Origin: Halichondria panicea
Taxonomy: Eukaryota; Porifera; Demospongiae; Suberitida; Halichondriidae
Assembly (NCBI RefSeq): GCF_963675165.1
Contig: NC_087377.1
Coordinates: 2,071,501-2,135,500, forward strand
DNA: 64,000 bases
Reading direction: 5' to 3'
The notes beneath the pieces were generated by a model, which was not told the origin of the DNA, did not search any database, and was given only the letters and a program-made list of their open reading frames with translations. The position numbers were made by a program, and so were the translations under genes. The stretch's first letter is position 1, and each line of letters begins with the position of its first letter. Shown here piece after piece: positions 45,801 through 59,020 of the stretch.

Positions 45801-48314
45801 AAAATAGTTTATTCAATAAGCCACGTAACGGAGAAATTTCAGCGTTCTCTGTGCCTTTATTGTTATCTAGGGCAAAAAAGGACATCCTGTCAGAAGCATC
45901 TTTATCAGCAGTGTCATCAGAAGTGTTACTTTCTTGCTTGGGAAAAACTAAAATTTTCTCGAAAGTTTTGGTTGTTGGCTTCAATGCTGCGTTTATCTCT
46001 AGCAGTTTGTCTCTGGTCAATTTTTCTTTTTCTGGACCATCTGTTGAGACTCCACCAAGCTTATCCTTGTGGGTACCTATTAGGGCTGCCACTGGAGGGA
46101 CAGTGAGAAAAGCTTCAAATTTTTCCTTCAACTGAGGAGTTTTTAAGAGAGGCTTCGAAATTTCCGACATGTGACGCACACTAGCAATGGATGAGAGGAT
46201 TTGAGAGACTGCGGTTTTCACTGTGTGCATTGATTTATAAGGAGTGATGACTTTACCATCACGACAGAATGGAATCTTGTAGGGCTTGTCAAGTTCCTTG
46301 CTCAGATCCAAGAACACTAGATACATGGCAGGACCATTGCTCAGGGCTGGTAGCATTTCTAGGAATTCTGGTTGGCCTCCGACATCGTTTATGTTCAGCA
46401 AGGTGTTGCCAAGACATTTGGCCATTTGGGAGTAGTTTCCGCTCTTTATCAGCTTTTGCAGTCGAAGAATGACCTGTGCTAGTTTGTTGCTGTGGGTTAC
46501 AGCGGCTTTATCCTCAGAGTCGGTAAGTGTGGCTTGTTGTACAGTTTGTGTGTGGACTTTGTAAGGTACTGTTTCTTCAGATCGGGTGGCCTTTGTCGAT
46601 TCTTCATTGGGTATATCTATTTCATCGAGAGTTAAATTGCCACATAGATAACCAAATATCATCTTGGCTTCTTCATCGACATCCTTGGAAGATATCCACT
46701 CATCTTTATTAATCAACGCCATAACTTGGATACAGTTAGCTAGTAGAGTGCTTGGATGTTTCGCTTTGTCTCCAGCTGATTGAATGTTTTCATACACTTG
46801 CAGTAGACGATTGAGTGTGGTTGTCTTCCCAACGTGAGGCGGACCAACGAGACACAGTTTCAGAGTGCACATATCGATTGTTTCTTTATCAACCATTAGA
46901 GTCATGAGTCTATCGAGGTATCGACGCTGCCATTTGATAACTGCAGGGAAACAGCATTTACTATAGGTGACACAATTCAAACAGAAAATTAACATACTGT
47001 AAAAGAAACGTGTGATCAAGCTGCGCTGTGTTCTAATGCCTCTCGCCATGATACGCTTTTGCTCAATAGATGTGATTTGTATTATCGAACAGAAAGTATA
47101 ATTAGTATCTATAACAAGCAGTCTGTAAAAAACATGAGAAGAAAGTGTGTAAAATAATGGACTGATGTACACGCATCTATTGCATCATTGCGTTGTAGTA
47201 TTAATTGTTGTGGCTTTATACCAAGACCGCAAGGAAGCAAGAAAGAAGGATAATTAAACTGAAAAGAAAACACTTGTGTGTAGTAGGTGGGTTGCTGTAT
47301 TAAAGTAGAGACAAACAAAACAGTCGAGGCATAATAATAAAGGCGCTACCTAAGAGACAAACTAAACAGTCTGAGTTACAAAAGAAATCTCCAAACTACA
47401 TTATAGTCGCCACATGCAGAATAATTTACCCGTTGCATTTTTAAAACAGTCGTTGAACCACTGGCCTAAAAATGGAACAGCAACGTAAGGCAGCTCATTC
47501 AAAATGTATAACAATACAGTACATCATATTCGTTATTGTAGTAATGGAATATTAACCGATTATACGCCGCAGACGCATTTATGCGTCATGTCGGTATGAC
47601 GCCATAGACGCATTTTTGCGTCAACCGCAGTAATCCGGCTTCTCTCTGCTCTAAAGAAACCAGGGAGCGGCTGCTGCTATTTTAACGCTACTACTACGTC
47701 CAGTTACTGTTTAGGTAAGTATATATGCAGTCAAAACTTCGTACTGTGCAGAAAATATTTTGGCAATACACGCTTGAATATGTAGCTAGTTTACAAATTA
47801 AATGTTAATTATTGGCATGAACAAACACTATCAAAATATTATATAGAGCTACTAGCATGGCTAAGAGGCCACACTAGATCAGTGAGGAGGTGCTGCATGA
47901 AATTGTAGGCTACCCACTAGCTCTGGGACCTGCACAGATTGACATAGAAGACCCAGTAGCCAGAGTACAGCAAGGTAACAGAGATGTGCCAGTCATGGAG
48001 GGCAGTGATGATGAGTTTTCTGATTGAGAACAGTTTGGAGAGGAGCTTGAAGGTAAATGCAACAAATAAAATGGCTTCACTCAATGTATAGAATAAAAAC
48101 AAGAACATCAAATACCCGGTACAGTACAACAATAATTACAACAATAAATTATCAAAAATGTAGATCTGGATAGGACATTGACACTGCATGAGCTGAGCAC
48201 TGTTGTGAAAGTCCTACCACCAACGTCAACCTTCCTGTACATGGCATTGTCTGTGCGCGTGTAAGTGGATTTGTGTGTGTGTGTATGTGTGTAAGTGGAT
48301 TTGTGTGTGTGTGT

Positions 48315-48351
<37 letters not shown>

Positions 48352-48460
48352 TATGTGTGTGTGTGTGTGTGTTTGGGTACGTATGTGTGTGTGTGTGTTT
48401 GCGTACGTATGTGTGTGTGTTTGCGTGCGTGCGTGTGTGTGTTTGCGTGCGTGCGTGTTT

Positions 48461-48511
<51 letters not shown>

Positions 48512-51500
48512 TGTATGTGTGCGTGTGTCTAACCGTGTATTCTACTCTTGACAGAGGCGACTCCAAGGTACTCCAAAAGGGACCCAGTGGCAGTGCATAG
48601 TGTGACAGCAAAGTATCAGCAGTATAGCCACAGACATCAGACACTTTTTATATCTATTGTTAGTTACGCAAAGAATTATAATCGTTACTGATGGTAAAAA
48701 AAATTTTTTTCAAGGTTCGAAGAACAAAAAGCGAGGCTATTATTTTACTATTCAAGGGCTATAATTATAATTATAATTACATAATAGGTTATACACACGA
48801 GTTCTAAACATAATGTTGGTGTAGTCAACAAACGTAATACGTATCCTGGCTCACCTCGCTGCTACTGCCACTGTTCCTCTGTTCACTGTACATACATGGC
48901 CCCACCTCTGATTATTGGATCCAGTCACACCTACATGTAGTGTACATACGTACACAAAGAAGGCTAATCAATGCTGCTTAGCACTACCAATTTTAGATAC
49001 AACTACTATCTACCATGTACAGTCAGTACCAGACCATAGAGCTTCTAGCAATTCTACAAACGCATGCAACAAGTACGAACAAGTACTGTAGCAACTACAA
49101 CCGGTTGTATTTTTAATATTAATTTTATGGGCCTGATTTTAAATAAATTGAAGTCTATAATAGGTGATGCAGGCCCTAAAGTAGACTCTAAACATTCAGT
49201 AGAGTCAACATACAGCTTAGGAAGCTTGTACTCACCTTTTTACCACTGTCACTGTTTCTCTTTACACATAGCTGCCTCAGGTTATAAGCCACACCCAGTA
49301 CCTTGTGTAGCTGCACAGAAAAAGGCTAAGCAACGCTTCTCAGCACTACAAACTCTACAGCTACGTCCTATATACTTACTACAATAAGTATTAGGCTGTA
49401 TGAAGCTTCTAGCGAATCTAAAAAGCCATGTAACAAAGCAGTATTATACGTAACTACTACTTACCGCTTGACAGAAGCAGATCACAGCCAATCCTTCGAG
49501 ATAGTAAGCGATTCGGGCATCATCTTGTAGATCTTTGACTGGTCTTTCTTCCTAGTCTAACTTGCACAATCAAAAGTCGAAGCGCTTTCAAGTTACGAAC
49601 AGTTTTCTAAGAACTGATTAATTTGTGCATTTTTAAAAATCAATATGGCTGCGGGGGTGTTCCCGCAACGTGACGTCATGGCGTATAATCGGTTAAAGTA
49701 TCACAACGTGCAATATCTACCATCATAAGTACGTTATGCCCTCGATCGTGCTATTCAACTATAAAATAGTATAAACATAATATCATTTAAAAGGTCTCAT
49801 ATCTACAGTACTAAAGTTATGGCTGTCATGCTCCCCCTTTCATCTTGAGGGGCTTCATGCAATGCAATATTCAACACAGGTGAGTATAACTTCAATACAG
49901 CAACCCACCTACTACTACCCACAGCTCTTACTAACAACTACCCACCTTTGTCGAGGTTTTCCCTCAGGTTGGCTGCAAGTTCCATATGTCCGAGCTCACG
50001 AAGGTGGTGAACTACTGTCTCATATGTCCTTTCACCAGTCAAAGAGATTTTGTTGTCTAGGAGCAGCTTTTCTAGAGCATCAGAGTCTTCCTCAGTCAAT
50101 GGAGTGCCTGCAAACACAACCAGCAATGTTGACACAGCTGACAATAATTAAAAAAAACACCAAATGTGACAGGGCCTAGGAAAACACCCCTTAACGCGGG
50201 TGTACCCAAGTTTATTTTTATTGTTGAATCGGATAAAGCGTTCTCTAAGCTTCAAAATGATACCAAGATCGACCTCCTAGCTATTTTCTATCCGGAGATA
50301 TGTTCGAGGGAACGCTACGAAGTATTGCAACGCCCTCTTGAGTAAATGACGCTCAAACTTCATGAATAATTGAAGTTCAATTATTGATTTCCGGGCACTT
50401 CCGTATACTCATAAAGCTTAGTAAAAGATTTTCTGGAGAGGACGAGTTAGTTAGATGAAGGCTAGGCATTCTAGGACTCTCTAGCTAGCTAGTATAGCTA
50501 TGTAGCTGGATTGCTTGGCATCTAGGAAGGATCTTTGAAGAAATAAAAAGACAAAGACTCCCGTCGCTCCAATGGTAAGCTTTCATGTCTTGTTATCAGC
50601 TTGTACTTACTTTCTGTGTCATGTATCAGTCTTATAATAGATCGCTCACTTGTATGGAGCCTACAAAAAGTGTCTCTGTTCTTCATAAAGCTTAAAGGAA
50701 GCCTGTCTGATCTATTATAGGTGGCCTTTCACTTAGTATTCGTCTATATGCTAGATCCAACTTATTATTAGCCTTACAAGAAGCTTTCCTCCTTTAATTT
50801 AGTATTGGTATCACTGCCATTGTGCTTAGTATTAGCAGGCCTGATGGGATGAGTGATCACATCTTGGAGAGCCCAGGAAACCCTGTGAAATTGTCCTATA
50901 ACATTTATATGGATGGTTCCCCCAGGTTGTTGCGAGTGTCGGAGGCCTGAGAAACAATAGTCTATTGGCTAGAATGTAAGTGACATTGATATTGTGTCTA
51001 TCTTAACTTACTACTTATCTGTAGGTTGTTATGGAGGGTTTATGAAGACAAGTGGCACGGGATACATACATCTAAAGAAACAAGAGTGGATCTACGCCAA
51101 GCTAGCTAGCTAGATAGCTGCTCTTTCTAATGAATTTCTGTTGCTAAATTATGTTTGTTAAGAAGTGGAGCTATAATATACCTGGCTCCTCTTGATGATT
51201 GTAAGTACTGGGCTGATGAAATAGTCCTGTACAAGTTGTAATTTTTTTTTTGTTAAAAATAATTAACAATAATAGGGAAATTCCCAGGGAATTTCCCCTC
51301 ACGTAGACAGTAAATTTCATTGTAAAAAATGAACGTTCGGTGAGTTTCTTCAACGTCCGCGCTTGACCTGTTTAAAGCTTTGTAGAGAGCCAAATTTTTA
51401 CAGGTAGGTAGAGGAAGGGCTGAAGTTAGCACCTGTGAAAAAAAATTTTTGCCCATGTTTTTCATTTCTACTAAATTGACCTATAGCCTAATTTAATTAG

Positions 51501-53160
51501 TGCCGCGTTAAGGGGGGTTTTCCTAGGCCCTGTCACAAATGAATACATACTGACACATTTGTGCATTATTGGCTAGTGTTAACATGATACGTGACTTCAG
51601 CTATAACACTTTAAGACAATCAGAATCACAGAAATATTAAAATGAACACTATACAGGGAAATAGGACATGTGCCCAGTTTAATTAGGTGTTCTTAGGTGA
51701 TCGAATTCTGGGCGGCTTTATATACGTTGTCTTTTCACATACTCAATCATACAAGGTAGTAATTGAATACACATTATAATAATTATAGCCTATAACATTA
51801 TGGGGGGGAGGGTAAATTGGTCCACTTTCCTCCCTATGCACTGTATGCCCTGGTATTACTCACTTGACAAGGTTTGGTCATCCGTTGAAAGTTGTGTGGA
51901 ATCATTTTGAGTATCTGAGGTGTACAAGTAACAAGTCATCATGTAACACAGTATATAACCGAAAGGTCATCGTTCTACAGTAATGGGTAGGCACATGATT
52001 ATTGTTGGGCTATAATAGAGTCTTCTACCAATTGTTTCTGGTTGTTCATCGCCAGCACTGGGTGTCTGTTGACCAGACAGAGGGTCAGAGGTCACTGGAG
52101 GAGGAATGAGACAATTGTCTGACAGTCAGTACATAAAAACCAACTCCAATGACTGACTATAGGCCGTACACTGAAAAAAGGTCAGAATCACTGGAGACAT
52201 ACAATGCTGATAAAAATCTCAACTGCTGTAGGAAAGGCAATGAATAACATTCGTCATTAAGACAGTAATTATTAGACTATTGCTCGTGCGTCCTCTGGGT
52301 GAGGATTAAAACATGTTTAGCTGACTCAGCATTAATAAACCTAACATGGTAGGGGAGTAGATGCTCAGTGTATAGCATATTACTAATCACATAGGATATG
52401 TAACACCAAGAGTTCATTAGGAAGAGTACGCAACTCCACTTAAAACCATAGTAGGCGGTCCTTCAGGCCTACGTCACAACCACATGCTGTTGTATAAACT
52501 GTGAAATCAAATTTCAATGAATAACATAGTGATGATTATCACTAATGTTATTCATTTACAACTGAGGTAGGAAAGGCAATGAATAACAGCGTTACTAATT
52601 TTATTCATTGCCTTTCCTACTTGTTGCGGTTACAACAGCCAGTATCTGTAACGTAGGAGTGGAGGAATGCTTTTTGTGCACAGTCTATTGGAGTTGCGTA
52701 ATGAACTCTTGGTAACACTCAATGACATGGTTACTAGAGATTTATGGCAACGTAATGTTTAGGCAAGTAAACCACTTTACCCTAGCTTGGCTATAGGAAC
52801 ATGTTAGACTAGTGCGTAATTGAATGCCAAATTAATGTTAGAGCAAATGTTACAGGGTGGGGGAAAGTGAACCAGGGGGATATCCCTAACATTATGGGGG
52901 GGGGGGGGGTAAATTGATCCACTTTCCTCCCCATGCACTGTATGCCCTAGCCTGGTATTACTCACTTGATGAGGTCATGTCAACAATTGAATTAGAAAGA
53001 AGTTGTTCGGAACCATTTCGAGTATCTGAGTGTGACAGTAACAATTAATAATTATGTCATCTAACACATAAAGTATATACAACTGCAATAGTGATTCAGA
53101 ACCTCTCCGATCTACGTAACAGTATAGACACACGCACGCACACACACACACGCACGCACG

Positions 53161-53211
<51 letters not shown>

Positions 53212-56200
53212 TCATGCTGTGGTTTGTGCTGATTTCCTAACAGTTTACGTATTAGTTAGACTATGTGTAGCATAGTAAACCAGAGGGAGTGTAGTGGCTT
53301 GCAGAAGCCACTAATCACTCCAAGGGTTACTATCCAGCTAAGAAGCCATACTACACATGGTCTATCCATGGTCTATCTCTTAGAAAATACATTTTTGTGG
53401 GTACTAGTTAGAGCCCTGCTAGCAGGTCACTAACTCAGATAGTGACCTGCTAGCAGGTTTCTTAGTTGTATAGACACCTCATTAGCAGTGGCCACTTCAA
53501 AGCTTGAATATGCAAATTTTTTCTAAACAGTGCTAAAGTCTATTTGTTGAGGTTGACTTTCATAATATTGTCATAACTGTATACTTCCTTGAAATTTTCT
53601 AACCCTAAGCTTCATACATATACAATTGTATACCATTGGATTCCTTGTTAAAAGCGCTTCTTATCTGCATGCTGTAGAGCTGGTAAGCTCCAACCAGCTG
53701 AAAGTTAACCATGTAAAAGTCCCTGGCATACTTATCAACCATAAATGAAGCCATAATTGATCACATAACTTCCGGGGCTGAACTTAGACTTTAGTGATGT
53801 ATTATAGGCCAAGAAGTAGAATGGAATGTGCGTGGGAGTTGTCATTAATGAACTCCTGATTACCGGGTAATTTTCGTAGGGTAAAAAATTTGTTCAACTC
53901 ATAGAAACGGTGGTTTTCGTGAGTAAAAATTTCGTTTAGTCTCGTTTCCTGCCTGCATTTCTATGTTCCGGTAAGCCACGCCTACGTTGTGGAGGTCAGC
54001 TTGCCCACGAAAATAACGAATACATTACCCCACGAAAATTACCCGCTATACGGTATGACGTTTCACATTCCACCCAGGTGGTATTATGGGTCTACAAAAC
54101 ATGTAATTGTACCAAAACCATTTGTCCTACAAAAACAACGAAGGTATCCATGAAACCGGCATGGCTTGCTCTATCGTTGTACCAAATTTAAGCTTCATAC
54201 ACCACTGTTTGTGGAAATTAGGTATGGGATTTCTAGAGACACATACCTGGTTCAGGAGTGGAGGGCTGTATAGACTGGAGATAATCGATAACTTCAGTTT
54301 TACAACCCACTACTGCCTTGTCAAGAGGAGTCTTGCCATTAACATCAGTCACATCTGAACAGGTAAGGGACAGAGATCTTGTAGTAGTACTGACATCATT
54401 GACCATTACCATGCATGCACAATCAGCACAATCAGATACTTATCGAGTACAGGATGCCTATTATTATAATATTAGTATCGTGTATGTATTGTATTACAGT
54501 TACCATAATTATAATTATGACTACATGATGATACATACAGGTACACTGATTAATTCACGGGTTGTTTACATTTCCAATCAGAGGATCTAATGAAACGGTA
54601 CCCACTACAAAAATGACTCACCAACATCAACCTTGAGTACCTCCACAAAGTATTTTACAACTTGTATACTTCCTCCCAAACAAGCCTGGTGCAGTGGTGT
54701 TACGTCCCACTCGTCCCTCACATCTGTATGTAGTGATATAACCTCAGTGAAGTGATGACGTGCACACACAATGACAACATAACTAAAATGTATTATTGGT
54801 TTGTATAGTATTCAAAATGAAGTTAATTATGATAATAAATACACCATGCAGTATTAAGCTTCTCCATGCTGGTCAGTAATTATCCCAGCTGGGTGAGATA
54901 ATTATGTTATTAGTGTGCGTGTACACAGTATCAAGGATTGTGGGAAATGAGAAATTACTTTAAAAAACATGTCTTATAATTATTATTACAATCTACATGT
55001 ACATCAACACATGCATGTTTTGTAATCTAGGAAATTAAACAGTCTATAAAAAAATTCTTGTTGGGCTCTGGTTATGAACACTACGCGACTGACACACACT
55101 TACCAATACGACATTTCATCTCTTGTGATAAATACACCACAGTCTCCATATGTCCTCCCCTACACGCCCAGTGAAATGCAGTCCTGCCCCATCGTCTATC
55201 ACCTTTCTCTATATCAGCTCCACCACTAACGAGTGCTCTAGTGATCTCCAGGTAGCCCCTCCAGCATGCTCGGTGTACTGGAGGGCGTCTATCATTCGTC
55301 CTCCACTCCTCACTCCAGTAGAGCTGGTGATTTGGGTTGGCCCCCTGTCCCAAAACGGACCTCACTTTGCTGACATTATCATTGTTTACAGCCTCCCACA
55401 GATCCCTGGCCAGCTGCTCCTGAACACTGCATGTACAATAGTGTGTGCATGTGTGTGTGGGTATAGGTACATTTTGTAGGTAGGTGTGTGTGTGTGGGTG
55501 ACATGCAATTCAACAAATTGCTTACGTGGGTGTATCTGGTTCAGTTTCCAGTCTCCTGTGTGCATGTGTGTGTGCGTGTGTGGGTGGGTGTGTGGGTGTG
55601 TCCATGTGTGTGTGTGTGTGTGTGTGTCCATGTGTGTGTGTGTGATGTGTGTGGGTGTGTGTGTGTGGGTGTGTGTATGGTGTGTGTGCATGTGTGTGTG
55701 GGTGGGTGTGTGTGTGGGACATGCAATTCAACAAATTGCTTACCTGGGTGTATCTGGCACAGTGTCCAGCCTCCTGTGTGCATGTGTGTGTGCGTGTGTG
55801 GGTGGGTGTGTGGGTGTGTCCATGTGTGTGTGTGTGTGTGTGTGTCCATGTGTGTGTGTGTGTGTGTGTATGTGTGGGTGTATACAATGTACATTAATGA
55901 ACTCTTGTGAGCATTTATAAGCTCCACACTATAACAATCAGGTGGTGTCATTAAGGATTTAGTATAGAGGGGGAAATAAGGCGTGCTTTTGAAAAGTAAC
56001 CAGAACATTTGTCTGAAAAAGGTCAACTATACCCTGTTAGTATGTAACACTGCCAGCTATGGTCACTCAGTCATACAACTATAGTACACCTGAATGCAAA
56101 TTTTGGGCAGGGGGGGATTGGAGCCAGAGGGGGGGGATATCCCTGTATGACACCCTGACAATGATTAGCTATAAACTATAGCCTTTAAAATTAATTGCAA

Positions 56201-56520
56201 GCTAAACTGTAATTTGCTCACGTTCTCCTCTCTGGGGTCTTGAAACCGAGTTTCTTGCGAATCCACGGCACTAACCTGATGTGTGTTAGGGGGTCAAGTT
56301 TGTGTACGGACAATTATAATAATTATTACAATCAAAGTACTTCTTGATGCATGGTGGTATATGCAAGTTACTAGCTAGAGTAACACAACATGCAGAGCTT
56401 CCATTGATGAGCTCCAATTCTGATGAGATGATTCCAATGGAATGATCCTCCCTCCATGCAATCACAAGGTGGCACTCTAGTCTACATGTTTACTCACCCT
56501 GAGTCTTCTCCAGTAGCCAT
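42899..56520 (-). CDS. Gene B: ANK-Roc-COR-Ig-Death paralogue, 15 exons, 1313 aa
   Basis: Minus-strand exons: 56498-56520 (ATG), 56222-56275, 55744-55773, 55526-55555, 55104-55426, 54622-54723, 54247-54354, 52966-53025, 52029-52094, 51864-51914, 49946-50107, 44728-46940, 44343-44592, 43663-43758 and 42899-43272 (TGA). All junctions are GT-AG and in phase; the sum is 3942 nt. Same domain order as gene A: ankyrin repeats, Ser/Thr linker, 54-aa helical segment identical to A, Roc with GPPHVGKTTT, DVGGQP and GTHKDKL, COR-like region, Cys-rich stretch (FQCPC, FLCRHKP), Ig-like domain (FDWSKVG, DFGHYQCEV), basic SLSKRPK segment and death domain. Roc and COR lie in one exon where A has two. The ankyrin exon 7 lacks 42 nt present in A. 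Large introns hold a piggyBac-like element and a 1369-bp transposon. Complete and open, so probably functional. Confidence 0.88.
43940..44117. mobile_element. CCGTATAGCGGG-family MITE, gene B intron
   Basis: Counterpart of 17225-17447 in gene A, same intron, so the insertion predates the A/B duplication. Confidence 0.55.
47556..49692. mobile_element. piggyBac-like element (2137 bp), degenerate, in gene B intron
   Basis: Bounded by TTAA on both sides (47552-47555, 49693-49696), with perfect 13-bp inverted ends CCGATTATACGCC. TTAA target and CC-starting ends are the piggyBac signature. Subterminal agacgcatttatgcgtca and agacgcatttttgcgtca palindromes follow the left end. Between 47850 and 48060 (+) a broken reading has EVLHEIVGYPLALGPAQIDI and VMEGSDDEFSD with stops, resembling the acidic N-terminus of a piggyBac transposase; no catalytic domain remains. 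The corresponding gene A intron (20357-20845) has no such element. Confidence 0.8.
48258..48530. repeat. (GT)n-rich microsatellite inside the piggyBac-like element
   Basis: GT repeats interrupted by gtacgtat and tgcgtgcg units. Cys-Val or Thr-His open frames through it are artefacts. Confidence 0.95.
50167..51535. mobile_element. 1369-bp DNA transposon with 33-bp TIRs and empty site in gene A
   Basis: Ends tgacagggcctaggaaaac... and ...gttttcctaggccctgtca are 33-bp inverted repeats with one mismatch. Flanked by caaatg on both sides (50161-50166, 51536-51541); gene A at about 21060 has a single caaatg and no element. No transposase is evident, so it is non-autonomous; superfamily undetermined. 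It inserted after the A/B duplication. Confidence 0.88.
52219..52620. repeat. Palindrome cluster in gene B intron
   Basis: Near-identical counterpart of 21751-22140, including the gtaggaaaggcaatgaataa hairpin. Confidence 0.7.
53127..53208. repeat. (CA)n microsatellite, about 80 bp
   Basis: Counterpart of the 265-bp tract in gene A, with more cacg interruptions. Confidence 0.95.
55440..55885. repeat. (GT)n-rich duplicated segment with two 30-nt exons, gene B
   Basis: Contains exons 55526-55555 and 55744-55773 separated by longer GT and tccatgtgtg repeats than in gene A. Confidence 0.75.
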
Positions 56521-56861
56521 CAAAGCTTTATTCAAACACTTGCCCCTTATTTCTCAGTAAAGATAACAAAGCAAAGTGCCACACCCTCTTCCTGGAGCCT
56601 TCCCCTACTAATTAAACTGATCTATTTTTAGATACACAATTATAATTATTTGAGTGGGTGTTGATAATGATTCACAGCCACCACACTGTAAACAATAGCA
56701 CATTAATGGTGGTGACCTAGGTAACTAGTAACTACACAGTTCTCTAGTGAGCAGCTCTTGAAATCCTCCAGCTCTTTGAGAGGACATACATCCAGTTTAG
56801 CTCTCATATATACCTACAGTGGGAAAACAAGAGAGTCTCAAGTGGAATATTGTACTCTTGT

Positions 56862-56893
<32 letters not shown>

Positions 56894-57307
56894 GTAGGTG
56901 GGTGGATATAAATATAAGGTGGGTGGATTTGTGTCCACTGTTTGTGTTACTAGCTCAAACAAAATGCTCACTTAAATATACAGCCAACCTCAAAGTCTCC
57001 ATTATAGACCTGTGTTAGTAGGCCACCCTCTATAATACAGCCAGGTTAATGGACCTCATAGCATGTGTTTGGACCTGTGCTAGCAGACCACCCTCTATAA
57101 TACAGCCAATTTAATAGAGTATAGTTCAATGGAGCCTATAGTCACTATAATTATTATTATTATTATTAGAGGCTGATTGGTCTCTAATGTACTGACCATG
57201 CAGGGAATGAGGTCAGAGGTCAACTAGACTAGTATAATAATTATAGCATTTTGTTTCTTGTTTGTAAGTGAAAAGTGTTGCAATGTTATTAATAGTAAGG
57301 TACTCAC
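56521..57307. other. 5' flank of gene B
   Basis: Putative promoter side of gene B. A stretch at 56755-56830 (minus reading RAKLDVCPLKELEDF) is duplicated at about 57870-57930 (RAKLDACPLKELEDF); it could be a repeated exon but has no recognised family. A (GT)n plus poly-G run lies at 56861-56892. Confidence 0.4.
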
Positions 57308-58813
57308 AAAGACGTTAGTGACATGGTTGGTGGTTCCTGAGATCCTGGACACCACCTCACACACTTGCCAGATACTGGGACACAGCTCAGGGTCAGAGGT
57401 CAACAGGTAGCCTACAAAGGGGACAATAATATACGTATCATTATAATACCAGCACCATTGGATTAGTCTCATTGTGAGAGCATTATTACTTGGTCATAAA
57501 CAATTAGTTAGACTAGGTCACTGTCAGAGCACCAGACATTGACAGAGTTCCTGTACAGTTTCTGTACCTTTAATTAAAACACTATAAAACACAACACAAA
57601 ACAATTTATTGCCAACGTCATAAGTAGCGATGGTGTGCCCACCTTATTAGAGGAAACATTAGTCAACCACTAGCTGTTGGTCTAAATTGAGAGGGTTTTT
57701 CTGATTGATTTTAACACATTATAAAAGGCCTCTTTCTAAGCTTTTAAGATACTAAATAATTATAATGTTATTGGACCAACGCACCCTTCCAACAACTCCA
57801 CCCAGAGCTAATCTCCTTAGTATTGATAAAGTTGAGGACCATTTCCAGTCCAACAAACACGAGAGAATAGTGAAATCCTCGAGCTCTTTGAGAGGACAGG
57901 CATCCAGTTTAGCCCTCATACCTGCAGTGGAAAAACAAGAGTCTTAATTAAAGTGGATTAATCAATACATGTATAGGTACAGTGTAGGCAGGCCTTCATA
58001 CTTGTGTACTAAGCAAAGCAATTATTAGTGAAGGAGCTTGTACATTAAAGAGCCCTAACAGAAGTTAACGCATGGAAACATTCTAGTGTAGCATCTTCAG
58101 ACGCCCATAACTTGTTACAATGACATATTTGAATGCAGTTTGGACAGCTATATAAAAGGAGCTCTGTTTAATTACACATACCTGTACATTAATAAAGAGC
58201 CCTAAACTGGTTGTTCAACTTTAATAGTTTGGGGACTCTTTCAACTGCCATAACTAGAATTCTGTGGATCCAATTTCAACGATTTTATGATTTACTGAAA
58301 GACACCTTTCAAATTGTGTCATCAAAGATCATATTTAAGAGATAAAAGTATTTGCCAATTTTCCTATACTACCATGGATTATAGCCCATGGTCCAAGGGC
58401 GAAAAATGACAAATTATGGGCCTGGCAAAATTTTGGACTAAAATACATCATTTGAAAGGTCTTTTTCTAAGCTTTCAGAAAATCATGGACATGGGATGAA
58501 TGATACTCAAGTTATACCATAATTATAGCGGGTTTTTTGGGGGACAAAATATTCTCGGTTCAGCAATAATTATTACAACATAATTATGCTAACTGGCGTA
58601 GAAGATAATAGTCTTTGCTGGTCTTAGACGGCACTATTAAACGTGTGTCCGCTATACAATGTACATTAAGTAGGGCTTGCCCCCATCAATTGAAAGGTCT
58701 ATTTCTATATGTTATAGAGTACAATTGCACTGACCTTGAGGTCACGATGTATGATGGGTTTTGTCCGATGGTGTAGCCTAACAATGGCCTTAGCAACGGC
58801 AGAGAAGATACTT
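57308..58813 (-). pseudogene. NAK-family kinase fragments, B locus
   Basis: Exon 58735-58813 (79 nt) reads SIFSAVAKAIVRLHHRTKP and IIHRDLK, the catalytic-loop HRD motif in NAK form (AAK1: IFCDVCEAVARLH...PIIHRDLK). Exon 57308-57411 (104 nt) reads YLLTSDPELCPSIWQVCEVV, the C-lobe end (AAK1: YMLEPDPDKRPDIYQV). No exon with DFG or the APE/activation segment was found in the 1.3 kb between them. The phase-matching partner of the second exon (PFG exon) survives only at 26.95-27.08 kb. A decayed or split duplicate is likely. Confidence 0.75.
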
Positions 58814-59020
58814 CTGAAGAAAAAGAAATGTGATCATATTAAACAGTGATGTACTTAATGACCACTCTTAATCATCTACGATATAAAAAGCCCACCTCCT
58901 ACATAATTATAATGGGCAAACCCAAGTTATATAAAATGGTTCCGCTGTAGCTATACAGCTTTGCTCACACATGCACACTGAAATTACACTCTATTTCTAG
59001 AGTAATGCGGGAGCACTCAC

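Noticed and set aside
48108-48644. 178-codon Thr/His-rich frame
   Set aside because: Microsatellite inside the piggyBac-like element.
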